Shown here: one piece after another, positions 34,385 to 43,638 of the stretch | How positions within the stretch are numbered: position 1 is the first letter of the stretch | Layout: each line of letters starts with the position of its first letter | Assembly: GCA_902588615.1 (NCBI GenBank) | Contig: CACIPV010000003.1 | Location: 1-64,000, forward strand | Length of the DNA stretch: 64,000 nt | DNA from: an uncultured Alphaproteobacteria bacterium | GTDB taxonomy: Bacteria; Pseudomonadota; Alphaproteobacteria; HIMB59 | Direction of reading: 5' to 3' | Position numbers and translations under genes: made by a program | The notes under the pieces: model-generated | What the model was told of the DNA's origin: nothing | Databases searched by the model: none | Seen by the model: the letters and a program-made list of their open reading frames with translations, nothing else

Positions 34385-35697
34385 TGGATAGCCGATCACT
34401 TACACCAAAAGTTATTAAAGAAGAGCTTGACCGCTATGTGATTGGTCAAGATGATGCAAAAAAAGCAGTAGCCATAGCCCTTCGTAATCGTTGGAGAAGA
34501 TTAAATGTAAAAGACGAGACGCTCAGAGATGATATCATCCCTAAAAATATATTAATGATTGGGCCCACAGGTTGCGGTAAAACTGAGATTGCAAGAAAAT
34601 TAGCAAAACTTACACAGTCGCCATTTATAAAAGTAGAGGCAACTAAATTTACAGAAATTGGATACGTAGGAAGAGATGTTGAACAAATAATTAGAGATTT
34701 AATTGAAGTTGCAATTAATTTAGAAAAGAAAAAGATAAGAGATCGTTTCATAGATGAAGCCAAAACAAATGCAGAAGAAATTGTTTTAAAGGCATTGCTT
34801 GGAGACAATCCAAGTGAAGAAACCAAGGAGAAATTTCGGTTGATGCTAAGAGATAATCAACTTAATGATAAAGATATCGAAATTGCATTAGATCAAAAAT
34901 CCAATCCTTTTCAATCATTGGACATACCAGGAATGCCTGGTGCTCAAATGGGAATGATTAATATGAATGATATATTTGGTAAAGGTTTAAAAAATAAAAA
35001 GAAAACAAAACTTAAAATAGGCGAAGCTTATGAACCACTTATTCAAGAAGAAATTGAGAAAATCGCTGAAAAACAAAATGTTGTTCAAAATGCTATTAAA
35101 AGTGTTCAGGAAAGTGGAATAGTTTTCATAGATGAAATTGACAAAATTGCGCCAAGTAGTGAAAGACGAGGCGGTGATGTCTCAAGGGAAGGTGTGCAAA
35201 GAGATTTACTCCCGCTTATTGAGGGTACAGTTGTAAGCACAAAATATGGAACAATCGAAACAAATCATATTTTATTTATTGCTTCTGGTGCTTTTCACCA
35301 ATCCAAACCAAGTGATTTACTCCCAGAACTTCAAGGAAGGTTGCCTGTAAGAGTAAGATTAAATGCTCTTAAAAAAGATGATTTTATTAGAATTTTAAAA
35401 GAAACTGATAATAGCTTAACCAAACAATATAAGTCTTTATTTGCAACAGAAAATATTGAATTAAAGTTTGAAGATGAGGCTTTAGAAGAAATAGCAACAC
35501 TTACCGAACAAATAAATACTGAGGTTGAAAATATTGGCGCAAGAAGATTACAAACAATGTTTGAAAAAATTCTTGAGAGGATTAGTTTTGATGCAAACGT
35601 AAGTGATCAAAAAACTGAAGTAGTAAATAAAGCATGGGTTGCAGATGCTATAAAATCAGAGATAAAACCAACCGACGAGAAGAAATTTATTCTTTAG
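34384..35697 (+). CDS. hslU: ATP-dependent protease ATPase HslU
   Basis: AAA+ unfoldase that feeds substrates to HslV. It has 437 residues. Walker A is GPTGCGKTE near 60-68, Walker B is GIVFIDEIDK near 244-253, and the C-terminal tail ends KKFIL for docking into HslV. An I domain lies between the Walker motifs. It follows hslV directly; the 3' end overlaps the smr gene of the other strand by 11 bp. Confidence 0.98.
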   Translation: MDSRSLTPKVIKEELDRYVIGQDDAKKAVAIALRNRWRRLNVKDETLRDDIIPKNILMIGPTGCGKTEIARKLAKLTQSPFIKVEATKFTEIGYVGRDVEQIIRDLIEVAINLEKKKIRDRFIDEAKTNAEEIVLKALLGDNPSEETKEKFRLMLRDNQLNDKDIEIALDQKSNPFQSLDIPGMPGAQMGMINMNDIFGKGLKNKKKTKLKIGEAYEPLIQEEIEKIAEKQNVVQNAIKSVQESGIVFIDEIDKIAPSSERRGGDVSREGVQRDLLPLIEGTVVSTKYGTIETNHILFIASGAFHQSKPSDLLPELQGRLPVRVRLNALKKDDFIRILKETDNSLTKQYKSLFATENIELKFEDEALEEIATLTEQINTEVENIGARRLQTMFEKILERISFDANVSDQKTEVVNKAWVADAIKSEIKPTDEKKFIL

Positions 35698-36187
35698 ATT
35701 TAAGCTTAATATAAAACGCGCCCAAACCACCATGTTGTATTTTACAAGGCGAATATGATTTTATCATGAATTGAAATTTTTCTGTATCTAACCAAAAAGG
35801 GAATTGTCTTCTTATCTTTCCTGTAAAAAATTCCTTTCCATTAGTTTTATTTCCAAGGCCAGTAACCACTATATGAAATAAGTTTTTCTTCTTGTAATTG
35901 ACTGAAAAATATTCGATTAATTTTTGGTATGCTTGGTCAACTGTAAGACCATGTAAATCGATTTTGCTAAAATGCTGATTTTTAAATTGTTTATAAAGAT
36001 TGTTATCCAAAACAACTGGTTTAGAAAAATTTTTTTTAATTTTTGTTCTTTTTTTATCTAAATTATCACTCTTTTTTTTGATCTCAATAGAACTACCGAT
36101 TGAAATACTAATTTTTTCATTAGGTTGTTCTTCTAATGGTTTTTTATTTTGTTGTTGATTTAAATTAAATTTAATTTTATGAGACAA
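35687..36187 (-). CDS. Smr-domain protein
   Basis: About 166 residues. The C-terminal Smr domain shows KIDLHGLTVDQAYQKL, VVTGLGNK and a C-terminal GGLGAFYIKLK. The domain is linked to nuclease or nicking activity in DNA and ribosome quality control. I chose a TTG start at 36187 that overlaps the Tim44-like stop. A longer frame opening at 36256 would overlap that gene by 80 bp and adds a poorly fitting hydrophobic N-terminus. The mltA gene usually between these two is missing. Confidence 0.85.
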   Translation of the reverse strand: MSHKIKFNLNQQQNKKPLEEQPNEKISISIGSSIEIKKKSDNLDKKRTKIKKNFSKPVVLDNNLYKQFKNQHFSKIDLHGLTVDQAYQKLIEYFSVNYKKKNLFHIVVTGLGNKTNGKEFFTGKIRRQFPFWLDTEKFQFMIKSYSPCKIQHGGLGAFYIKLKSKE

Positions 36188-36689
36188 GTTTAATAGAAAA
36201 AAGCTTCCAATTAGGATCAGAGGATTTTTTATCTTTTTCAAAACCCCACTCTTCAACTACATTCAGAATTTCATTATTTGCAACATTGTAATGTTCGGTT
36301 TCAAACTTCACAGACTTAACTAATCTTAGGTCATCAGATTTATCATCTAAAATAGAACTATTTTTTACTCCTGAAAATTTTATTTCTTTGGGTGCTTTTG
36401 CTTGTTCCATCGCTTGCATTGCTTCAGGTGTAAGTAAATCTTTTACATTTTCAATACTGTTACTTTGATAAGCCTGAACAATCATTTCATATGCTTTATT
36501 AGCGCCTTCTAAAAATTCGTTATTATCATTTTTAGGAACTATCTTAGGCTTAAACTTCGATTGAGGATTTTTTTTTGTTCTAATATTTACAATTTTTCCG
36601 TCAGAGGATCCAAGAATGCTCCTTAGGCGATACACTAAAAATATCGCTATTGCTCCAAAAAGCACAATATCTATAAATTCACTACTCAT
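36177..36689 (-). CDS. Tim44-like domain membrane protein, shortened
   Basis: 170 residues. An N-terminal anchor helix (about 7-22) is followed by a charged linker, then the Tim44-like domain that starts FLEGANKAYEMIVQAY near 59 and ends EEWGFEKDKKSSDPNWKL. It resembles bacterial Tim44-like (TimA) proteins of alphaproteobacteria. The family is usually longer than 200 residues, and here the C-terminal domain looks trimmed by some tens of residues. Its start overlaps dnaQ by 8 bp. Confidence 0.85.
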   Translation of the reverse strand: MSSEFIDIVLFGAIAIFLVYRLRSILGSSDGKIVNIRTKKNPQSKFKPKIVPKNDNNEFLEGANKAYEMIVQAYQSNSIENVKDLLTPEAMQAMEQAKAPKEIKFSGVKNSSILDDKSDDLRLVKSVKFETEHYNVANNEILNVVEEWGFEKDKKSSDPNWKLFSIKLVS

Positions 36690-37362
36690 AATTTTTCAAC
36701 ATTTTGACCCAATTTGAATTAGGTATTTTATTTTTTATAAACTCTTTATGGGCTTCTGTCTCTTCTTTTGTTAATACGATCGATGCGTAATTCGGCTCAC
36801 TAGCTAAGTTAATTTTTTCTGATTTTGCCATACTTAATTCTAATCCTATTTGGTTTATGCCTTGTAATTCCAAATATACATCAGTCAGGATTTTAGCGTC
36901 TTTTAAAGCGCCGTGTTGATCTCTATTTATAAGTGTATTGATTTTTAATTTCTTTATAAGTGCGTCTAATGATACTTGCTGCCCTGGAAACCGTTGTCTC
37001 GCAATTTTAATTGTGTCTATAACTCTCTCCTTCGATATTTTTGGTTTAGATAGTTTCTCAAGCTCAAAGTTTAAGAAACCGATGTCGAAAGATGCATTAT
37101 GAGCGACAATGAAACTATCTTGAATAAATTCTAAGAAGCCGTCTGCAATTTCTTCAAAAATCGGCTTATCTGTCAAATATTCATTAGTTATTCCGTGTAT
37201 TTTAATATTGTCCTCAGTAAGAGTTTTAGAGGGATTTATATATTCATGATAGTTTGCCCCAACTTCTTTTTTGTTAAGTTCGATACAGCCAATTTCAATA
37301 ATACGATGTCCTTCTTTAAATTCTAAACCTGTGGTTTCAATATCAAGTATAATTTCTCTCAT
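36682..37362 (-). CDS. dnaQ: DNA polymerase III epsilon subunit (proofreading exonuclease)
   Basis: 3'-5' exonuclease of the replicase. It has 226 residues. The DEDDh motifs are visible: ILDIETTGLE (Asp-7, Glu-9), AHNASFDIGFLN (near 89-100) and RDQHGALKDAKI (near 147-158). The C-terminal tail after 190 would bind the alpha subunit. It overlaps coaE by 4 bp. Confidence 0.97.
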   Translation of the reverse strand: MREIILDIETTGLEFKEGHRIIEIGCIELNKKEVGANYHEYINPSKTLTEDNIKIHGITNEYLTDKPIFEEIADGFLEFIQDSFIVAHNASFDIGFLNFELEKLSKPKISKERVIDTIKIARQRFPGQQVSLDALIKKLKINTLINRDQHGALKDAKILTDVYLELQGINQIGLELSMAKSEKINLASEPNYASIVLTKEETEAHKEFIKNKIPNSNWVKMLKNYE

Positions 37363-37916
37363 AATTTATTTAATAATTTAATTATATTTACACGTAAGTT
37401 CAAGATTGAACCATTATTGTTTATTGTAAAAGTTGATTTATTCTTTTTTATATTCTCTTTAATCTGCTTATTGTTCATTAATTTAAAATAATTTTCGGAG
37501 ACACCTCTGTTTAAAACCCTATTTTTTCTCTTTGTTGTATCCGTGTTTACGAATACAGTGACATTAAAATTATTGAACAAATTTTCTTCGTAAAGTAATG
37601 GGATTTCATAAAAAACTGGCTTATAAGACTGATGTTTCTGAGCTAATAACTTTTTTTTGGAGTATAGAAGAGGATATATTGCTCTCTTAAGTTTCCTATT
37701 GAATTCTTCATTCTGTAACATTTTTATTATTTCTTGTTTGTAATTATGATCATTAAGTTTTAATTTTTCTAAAATTATTTTTCTAGTACGATTATCTTGG
37801 TATAATTTTGAAATTATAGCATCAGACGATATATAAGAGAAACCTAGCTTTGAAATAAATTTAATAAATTCAGTTTTACCCGATCCTATGTTTCCTGTGA
37901 CTGCAACTTTAGTCAT
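37359..37916 (-). CDS. coaE: Dephospho-CoA kinase
   Basis: Final step of coenzyme A synthesis. It has 185 residues. The P-loop GNIGSGKTE is at residues 8-16, and the lid and CoA-binding part includes YEIPLLYE near 98-105. The C-terminal half is unusually Lys/Asn-rich. It overlaps aroE and dnaQ by 4 bp each in the aroE-coaE-dnaQ run. Confidence 0.94.
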   Translation of the reverse strand: MTKVAVTGNIGSGKTEFIKFISKLGFSYISSDAIISKLYQDNRTRKIILEKLKLNDHNYKQEIIKMLQNEEFNRKLKRAIYPLLYSKKKLLAQKHQSYKPVFYEIPLLYEENLFNNFNVTVFVNTDTTKRKNRVLNRGVSENYFKLMNNKQIKENIKKNKSTFTINNNGSILNLRVNIIKLLNKL

Positions 37917-38728
37917 ATTTTATTTATAAGCATTTGATAAATTTTTCTGTCTATTTCTATTTTATTGCCAGACCATATTTCGTAAGATGGTTTTGCTTGT
38001 TCTACAAGCATTTTCAATCCGCCTGAGTATTTTATGTCATGTTTTTTAGCTTTTTTTAACAGATCCGTTTCAATTGGATTATAAACTATATCAATTACTC
38101 CTTTTGCTTTCTTAACAAAATTCAAAATATTTCTGTTGATTTTATTTTTTTTGGTCATCCCTGCACTGGATGCATTGATAATCAAATCGTATCTCTTCCT
38201 GAGACGAGTTGATCTAATCAGGAAACGATTAAATTTAAATTTTTTTTTAAGATTTTCCTCCCTTTTCATTGATGTAGCAAAAATATCAATATTTTTAATA
38301 CTTTTTTTATTTAGAAAATATAAAATTGCTCTTGCGGCGCCTCCTGCACCAACTAATAATACAGATTTTGTATTTTTAATTTTTAAGGAATTAAAAGTCT
38401 TACTGAAACCAATAACATCTGTGTTATCTCCAAAAATTGTTTTATTTTTTTTATAAATTAAATTTACAGAACCGATTTTATTTGCTCTTGTTGTGACTTT
38501 ATCACAAAAATTAATAAAAATTTCTTTATATGGTATAGTAATATTAAACCCAACAAATTGTTTATCTCTTCTATAATTATCGAAAAATTTATCTATTTTT
38601 TTTTCCTGTACCTCGTATTTTCTATAAATAAATTTATTATTATTTTTTTTTGCCCAATGATTATGTATGAATGGTGATAATGAATGGTTTAGTTTTTTTG
38701 CTACAATGCCTATTTTTTTTTTATTCAT
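37913..38728 (-). CDS. aroE: Shikimate dehydrogenase
   Basis: NADPH-dependent reduction of dehydroshikimate in aromatic amino acid synthesis. It has 271 residues. The shikimate site LNHSLSPFIHNHW is at 13-25, catalytic Lys in TIPYKEIF near 64-71 and GDNTDVIGF near 100-108. The NADP loop VGAGGAARA is near 127-135. It starts 1 bp after the maf stop. Confidence 0.96.
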   Translation of the reverse strand: MNKKKIGIVAKKLNHSLSPFIHNHWAKKNNNKFIYRKYEVQEKKIDKFFDNYRRDKQFVGFNITIPYKEIFINFCDKVTTRANKIGSVNLIYKKNKTIFGDNTDVIGFSKTFNSLKIKNTKSVLLVGAGGAARAILYFLNKKSIKNIDIFATSMKREENLKKKFKFNRFLIRSTRLRKRYDLIINASSAGMTKKNKINRNILNFVKKAKGVIDIVYNPIETDLLKKAKKHDIKYSGGLKMLVEQAKPSYEIWSGNKIEIDRKIYQMLINKI

Positions 38729-39322
38729 TTAGATACTTCTTAGTGTCTTTAAGAAATTAATAACATCCATTCCAATAATATTGAAATAACTGCCGTATAT
38801 ATCTTTAAAGAAAAAATTTCCTTTTTCTTCTATGTTATAACAACCTACAGCCTTCGATACTTGTTTAAAGTTCTTTTCAACGTAATTATTGATATCTTTT
38901 ACTCTAGTATTCTTAAAAGTTATTTTTGTTTTCGTCAGAGTGCTTTTTATTAGATTGTTATTTATCATAAAAATCATGGCTGTGTAAAGATCGTGAGATT
39001 TATCATTAAATGCTTTAAGAGTTCTTTTACAGCACTCGGGACTGGCACATTTATAAATAGTTTTTCTTTTAAATAAAATTGTTGTATCAAAAGTTACAAT
39101 AATTTTATTACTATATTTTTTAGAAAGATATTCAGCTTTAGCTTTTGCAATTTTTAATGCATCATATTTATCATTATTTAAATCTTTTACCTTTTTTTCA
39201 TTTATGTTGGGCGATCTGTATTGAAACTTTAGGTTCATTAATTTAAGAATTTTTCTCCTAGATTGGCTTTTTGTGCCAATAATAACCTGTTTAGTTAATT
39301 GTGGATTAAGTGACTTATTCAT
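38729..39322 (-). CDS. maf: Maf-family nucleotide pyrophosphatase
   Basis: 197 residues. The N-terminal GTKSQSRRKIL motif at 17-27 is the Maf phosphate-binding signature (usually ASxSxxR). The catalytic DTTI is near 79-82, followed by a Cys-rich insertion CASPECCKRTL near 92-102. Maf proteins hydrolyse modified or canonical nucleoside triphosphates. It is the last leftward gene before the strand switch at the rho promoter region. The Cys cluster is unusual for the family. Confidence 0.9.
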   Translation of the reverse strand: MNKSLNPQLTKQVIIGTKSQSRRKILKLMNLKFQYRSPNINEKKVKDLNNDKYDALKIAKAKAEYLSKKYSNKIIVTFDTTILFKRKTIYKCASPECCKRTLKAFNDKSHDLYTAMIFMINNNLIKSTLTKTKITFKNTRVKDINNYVEKNFKQVSKAVGCYNIEEKGNFFFKDIYGSYFNIIGMDVINFLKTLRSI

Positions 39323-39556
39323 AAAATTTGTGAGTTTTAAACAACGAATTTACCATTAATTTATAAATATTAAGTTATCAACATTTGTTATTAAATAACT
39401 AAAAAAGTACTTAAATATGGGTTTTTTTAAATAAGAAGTTGTTAATCCCCGTCATTCGACATACAACAACATACCTATATATAAATATATATATTTTCTC
39501 TTTATTTTTTGTTATATACCTAACCAATATATCTAACTATCTAAGTAATTTCCAAT
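39323..39556. other. maf-rho intergenic region: possible replication origin and rho leader
   Basis: A 234-bp gap where genes diverge. It holds TTATCAACA at 39375-39383, one base off the DnaA box TTATNCACA, and a very AT-rich tract around 39475-39530 with alternating TATATA. In Caulobacter and Rickettsia the origin lies beside hemE in this same neighbourhood; hemE is absent here. The region must also contain the rho promoter. Origin function is inference; only one box-like word was found. Confidence 0.3.
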
Positions 39557-40813
39557 ATGCATTTAAACGAACTAAAAGATAAAAAACCTCAAGAACTATT
39601 AGACTATGCTGAGTCTTTAGGGATAGAAAATGCTTCTGGTTTAAAGAAGCAAGACATATATTTTTCTGTTTTGAAGAAATTCGCAGAAAAAAATGAAGAA
39701 ATAATAGGCGAAGGTGTCTTAGAAACAATGCAAGATGGTTTTGGATTTTTAAGATCAGCAAACTCTAATTATCTTCCAGGACCAGATGATATATATGTTA
39801 GCCCAAATCAAATAAAGAAATATGGTCTTAGAAAAGGTGATACACTTGAGGGACCTATCCGACCTCCTAAAGATGGTGAAAGATACTTTGCACTAGTGGA
39901 AACAAACAAAGTCAACTTTATAGAAATTGCTAAAAACAATAAATTTAAAACAAATTTCGATAATTTAACCCCTCTTTATCCAGAGAAAAAATTTAATCTA
40001 GAAACTGAAAAACCAGACACAGATTTATCATCAAGAATTATAGATATTATTGCACCAGTTGGTGCTGGTCAAAGATCTTTAATTGTTGCACCACCAAGAT
40101 CAGGTAAAACAGTAATTTTACAAAAAATAGCTAAGTCAATTGCGGAAAATTTTCCTGATGTTTATCTAATGGTTCTTTTAATAGATGAAAGACCAGAGGA
40201 AGTTACAGATATGCAACGATCTGTCAAAGGTGAAGTAATTAGTTCAACATTTGATGAACCAGCTGCAAGACACGTTCAAGTTGCTGAAATGGTTATTGAA
40301 AAAGCTAAAAGACTAGCTGAAAATAAATATGATGTTGTAATTCTTTTAGACTCTATCACAAGATTAGGTAGAGCATATAACACTGTTGTGCCATCAAGTG
40401 GTAAAGTCTTAACAGGTGGTGTGGATGCCAACGCACTTCAAAGACCAAAAAGATTTTTCGGTGCAGCTAGAAATATAGAAGAAGGTGGTTCACTAACTAT
40501 TATTGCCACTGCATTAATAGAAACAGGTAGTAGAATGGATGAGGTTATCTTTGAAGAATTTAAAGGTACTGGTAATTCAGAAATTGTCCTCGACAGAAAA
40601 TTATCTGATAAAAGAACATATCCTGCTATTGATGTACAAAAGTCAGGCACCAGAAAAGAAGATTTACTCTTAGATGCTGGAGATCTTCAAAAAGTCTTTA
40701 TTTTAAGGAAAATACTATCCTCTATGGGCACAGTTGATGCTATGGAGTTCCTTCTAGATAAAATGAAAGACTGTAAAACCAACGAAGAGTTTTTCAGCAG
40801 TATGAACCAATAA
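39557..40813 (+). CDS. rho: Transcription termination factor Rho
   Basis: Hexameric RNA helicase that ends untranslated transcripts. It has 418 residues. The N-terminal helical part (1-48) leads into the RNA-binding OSB fold with [10 protein letters not shown] near 56-65. The P-loop is APPRSGKT near 176-183 and Walker [10 protein letters not shown] near 259-267, followed by the Q/R loops. The start is ATG with no Shine-Dalgarno and an AT-rich leader of over 200 bases. Confidence 0.98.
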   Translation: MHLNELKDKKPQELLDYAESLGIENASGLKKQDIYFSVLKKFAEKNEEIIGEGVLETMQDGFGFLRSANSNYLPGPDDIYVSPNQIKKYGLRKGDTLEGPIRPPKDGERYFALVETNKVNFIEIAKNNKFKTNFDNLTPLYPEKKFNLETEKPDTDLSSRIIDIIAPVGAGQRSLIVAPPRSGKTVILQKIAKSIAENFPDVYLMVLLIDERPEEVTDMQRSVKGEVISSTFDEPAARHVQVAEMVIEKAKRLAENKYDVVILLDSITRLGRAYNTVVPSSGKVLTGGVDANALQRPKRFFGAARNIEEGGSLTIIATALIETGSRMDEVIFEEFKGTGNSEIVLDRKLSDKRTYPAIDVQKSGTRKEDLLLDAGDLQKVFILRKILSSMGTVDAMEFLLDKMKDCKTNEEFFSSMNQ

Positions 40814-40817
40814 CTAT

Positions 40818-42644
40818 CTATTTTATCCAGTTATTGAAATAATAATTTTTTTCCTCTTCAGTTAATACTAATAAATTATCTAATACATCTTTCCACTTAT
40901 GTTCAATTTCAAAAAGAAAAGGAGATAAACTTGTTTGCTTTTCTTTTAGTCTATCGGCATCATCTTCCCAATGCCCAAGGAAACCATTATGATAGCTACA
41001 ACGACTTTTACCATATTTTTTTAAATCAGAATTACCCATGAAGCCATTATCATAAACAGTACCAACCCTATTACCTATAAACTTAAATTTTTCATAATAT
41101 TCACTACACAGTGTAACAAAAAATCTTTTATTATCTTTTTCAAATAGTCCGCTGTATAGGTAAAAATCATTATTATTATCTATTAGTTTTGCCGCTATCA
41201 GGCTGGCATCAATTGAGCCAAAATAAACATTATCTTTTAAATATGTATAATCATCTAAACCAATGACAGGTATTATTTTATATTCTGTTATTTGATCGTT
41301 AGTATTACTATTTAAAACAAATTTACTGTCAGATATTAAATTAATTGGATTACCTTTTTCACCGTTAGGTATGTGTACAAATTTCATGCCCCCATCATTC
41401 CTTAAAATAGAACCACCTATATGTTTATGTTTATATTCGAGATGAGTTACTAGCAAAACGTCAGGGTCTCCATCTTTATCAAAATCACTGAACAAGAAAT
41501 TTTTTACAAAATTATTCCATTCATTTCCTTCATGTTCCGGAACATAGTCTGCAGGCGCCTCTAATAAAACATGCAATTGTGAGTTAAATTTATTATTTCC
41601 TTGATTTTCTATTATCTGCACAGCTACGCCTACATATAAATGACCAGCTCTCGACAAAGTAATATCTAAGTCACCGTCTCCATCTAAATCCCAAATTGAT
41701 AACTCGGGTACAGTCGTCCACTTCTGTATCATTGGAAGTTTATTTCTCTTACTAAAATTACCCCTCCCGTCATTTAGAGCAATACCAGTATCAGTTGATG
41801 GTCCACCTTCATGACCAGCGTGAATAAGATCAAGGTCACCATCTCCATCCATGTCACCTAGCTCTATTGCGAAGGCATGTATATTTCCACAAACTTTATA
41901 ATTCATAACGCCGTTTCCATCATTAATCCAACATGTAATTTGATTTTTTAGTTCTGTTAAAACTATGTCGATATCGCCATCGTTGTCGATATCCCCAACC
42001 GCACCCCCATGATCAAAAATCATATAACTTGATTTACTAAGGTGCGTATCTGAGCTTTCAATCCATGTTCCATCATCCTGGCTTAAAAAATAACTATCTC
42101 TGTTACCTTTGTGTGTGCCAACGCCATTATCGGCAATGAATAAGTCCAATACCCCATCATTATTAAAATCAGCAACTAGGTTTTGACCAGAAAGAGACTG
42201 TCCTGGTAAATCTCTATTGTCGATAAACAATTGACTACTCAAAACATATTTTCCTTCATTATTTCCTAGAAACAATGTTGGTCCTGGCATTTCGCCCTTA
42301 CATCTTTTCCCCCCACAAGCTCCTCCAGTGGTTTCACCTGTAATTTCTATATTATTTGGCTTCATTGTGCCTGTGTACAAATAATCCAAATACCCATCTT
42401 TGTTAAAATCTTGTGCAGCCCATCTCCACCCAAACCAATATTTATCCCTAACAACATTTGGTGAAAAAGGAGGAAAATTTATATTAAATACTTCATTTTC
42501 TATTTGGTAGCCAGCTAAAGCTTCAAATTTCTTTTCAAAAATTGTATTGATTTGGCTTTTCTCATCTACTTGCTTACCATCTTTAAAAGTTAAAGATAAT
42601 GTTAGATTGGGTATCAATAAAAATAAGAAGAATAATATTCTCAT
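40818..42644 (-). CDS. Exported FG-GAP/VCBS repeat protein
   Basis: 608 residues with a signal peptide (1-17). At least six FG-GAP-like units carry calcium-binding DxDxDG loops, for example DFNKDGYLDY, DFNNDGVLDL, DIDNDGDIDI, DMDGDGDLDL, DLDGDGDLDI and DFDKDGDPDV, spread over about residues 75-390. This predicts a calcium-stabilised beta-propeller on the surface or in the periplasm. The C-terminal 200 residues show no repeat and are unrecognised. It is followed after 15 bp upstream by a phosphodiesterase in the same direction. Function unknown; adhesion or ligand binding is typical. Confidence 0.85.
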   Translation of the reverse strand: MRILFFLFLLIPNLTLSLTFKDGKQVDEKSQINTIFEKKFEALAGYQIENEVFNINFPPFSPNVVRDKYWFGWRWAAQDFNKDGYLDYLYTGTMKPNNIEITGETTGGACGGKRCKGEMPGPTLFLGNNEGKYVLSSQLFIDNRDLPGQSLSGQNLVADFNNDGVLDLFIADNGVGTHKGNRDSYFLSQDDGTWIESSDTHLSKSSYMIFDHGGAVGDIDNDGDIDIVLTELKNQITCWINDGNGVMNYKVCGNIHAFAIELGDMDGDGDLDLIHAGHEGGPSTDTGIALNDGRGNFSKRNKLPMIQKWTTVPELSIWDLDGDGDLDITLSRAGHLYVGVAVQIIENQGNNKFNSQLHVLLEAPADYVPEHEGNEWNNFVKNFLFSDFDKDGDPDVLLVTHLEYKHKHIGGSILRNDGGMKFVHIPNGEKGNPINLISDSKFVLNSNTNDQITEYKIIPVIGLDDYTYLKDNVYFGSIDASLIAAKLIDNNNDFYLYSGLFEKDNKRFFVTLCSEYYEKFKFIGNRVGTVYDNGFMGNSDLKKYGKSRCSYHNGFLGHWEDDADRLKEKQTSLSPFLFEIEHKWKDVLDNLLVLTEEEKNYYFNNWIK

Positions 42645-42659
42645 CGATCTAATTATGAA

Positions 42660-43598
42660 CTAAAACCAATTTATTCCATTTTCCTCGCATAGCTTTGTTA
42701 ACCTTAGAGGATAATCAGTAATTATTCCATCAACGCCGTATTCAATCATTCTCAACATCTCATATTTTTCATTAACAGTCCAAACGTTTACTGGAAGACC
42801 TTCCTCATGAGAAATTCTAACCATGTCTTTATCTATATCCTTACGTTTAGGATGCCATGCCTCCCCGCCTAATGTTTTTATTAACCTGGGTAACTCTCTG
42901 CTATCGCTATCGTATAAAGGCATGAAGTCTAACCAAGGCGATTTATCAAAGATTTTTCCTTTAAGCTCAGATGTTAAATAGCCTCTTGAGATCTTGGAGT
43001 CTATGTTTTTTATTTCTCTTAAAACTCTCCAATCAAAAGACGAGTAGATTACTTTATCTTTTAATTCTGTTTTATTGACCTCATCAATTATTAAATTTGC
43101 CATTACATTTGGAGAGGGTGTTAAATTGTCCTCAACAGGTGTTGATTTAATTTCTAAATTAATTATTAAATCATCTGAAATATTATTTGATGTTAATTTA
43201 AGTAAATCAGATAACCTAGGGATATTTACTTTACCTAAATTTTTTTGATTATCAAATCTTCTCCCATATTTAGATTTTTTATCAATTGATCCAATTTTGA
43301 ATTTTGATAACTGATCATAACTTAAATCGAAAATTTTAATATCATCATTCTCAATCCAATTACCTTTGCTATCTTTTGTGAGCGCCGGGTTTAATCTAAA
43401 ATCGTGATAAACGACAGGAATTAAGTCCTTGGTAAGCAAGATATCTGTTTCGTAAGCGCTAATTTTATTTTCAAATAAATACTTAAAACTCTCTAAAGTA
43501 TTTTCTGGTAGGTCACCCCTAGCCCCTCTATGACCATAAATTTTAATGTGATTTGGTTTTGTTAATATCAATTGATTATTTTTTTTTGTTCTTTTCAT
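42660..43598 (-). CDS. Glycerophosphodiester phosphodiesterase
   Basis: Hydrolyses glycerophosphodiesters to glycerol-3-phosphate and an alcohol. It has 312 residues. The signature YGHRGARGDLPENTLESF is near 21-38 with catalytic histidines in GHRGA and VVYHDFRL. NVWTVNEK lies near the C-terminus. No signal peptide is evident, so it is probably cytoplasmic. It lies just upstream of the FG-GAP gene; it could release phosphate or glycerol from lipid-derived diesters. Confidence 0.93.
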   Translation of the reverse strand: MKRTKKNNQLILTKPNHIKIYGHRGARGDLPENTLESFKYLFENKISAYETDILLTKDLIPVVYHDFRLNPALTKDSKGNWIENDDIKIFDLSYDQLSKFKIGSIDKKSKYGRRFDNQKNLGKVNIPRLSDLLKLTSNNISDDLIINLEIKSTPVEDNLTPSPNVMANLIIDEVNKTELKDKVIYSSFDWRVLREIKNIDSKISRGYLTSELKGKIFDKSPWLDFMPLYDSDSRELPRLIKTLGGEAWHPKRKDIDKDMVRISHEEGLPVNVWTVNEKYEMLRMIEYGVDGIITDYPLRLTKLCEENGINWF

Positions 43599-43638
43599 AG
43601 GTGGACTAGAATAATTATAAACTTATAATAACCAAGTT

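Noticed and set aside
35687-36256. Longer Smr start at 36256
   Set aside because: It would overlap the Tim44-like gene by 80 bp; the extra residues do not look like a real N-terminus, and a TTG at the Tim44-like stop fits better.
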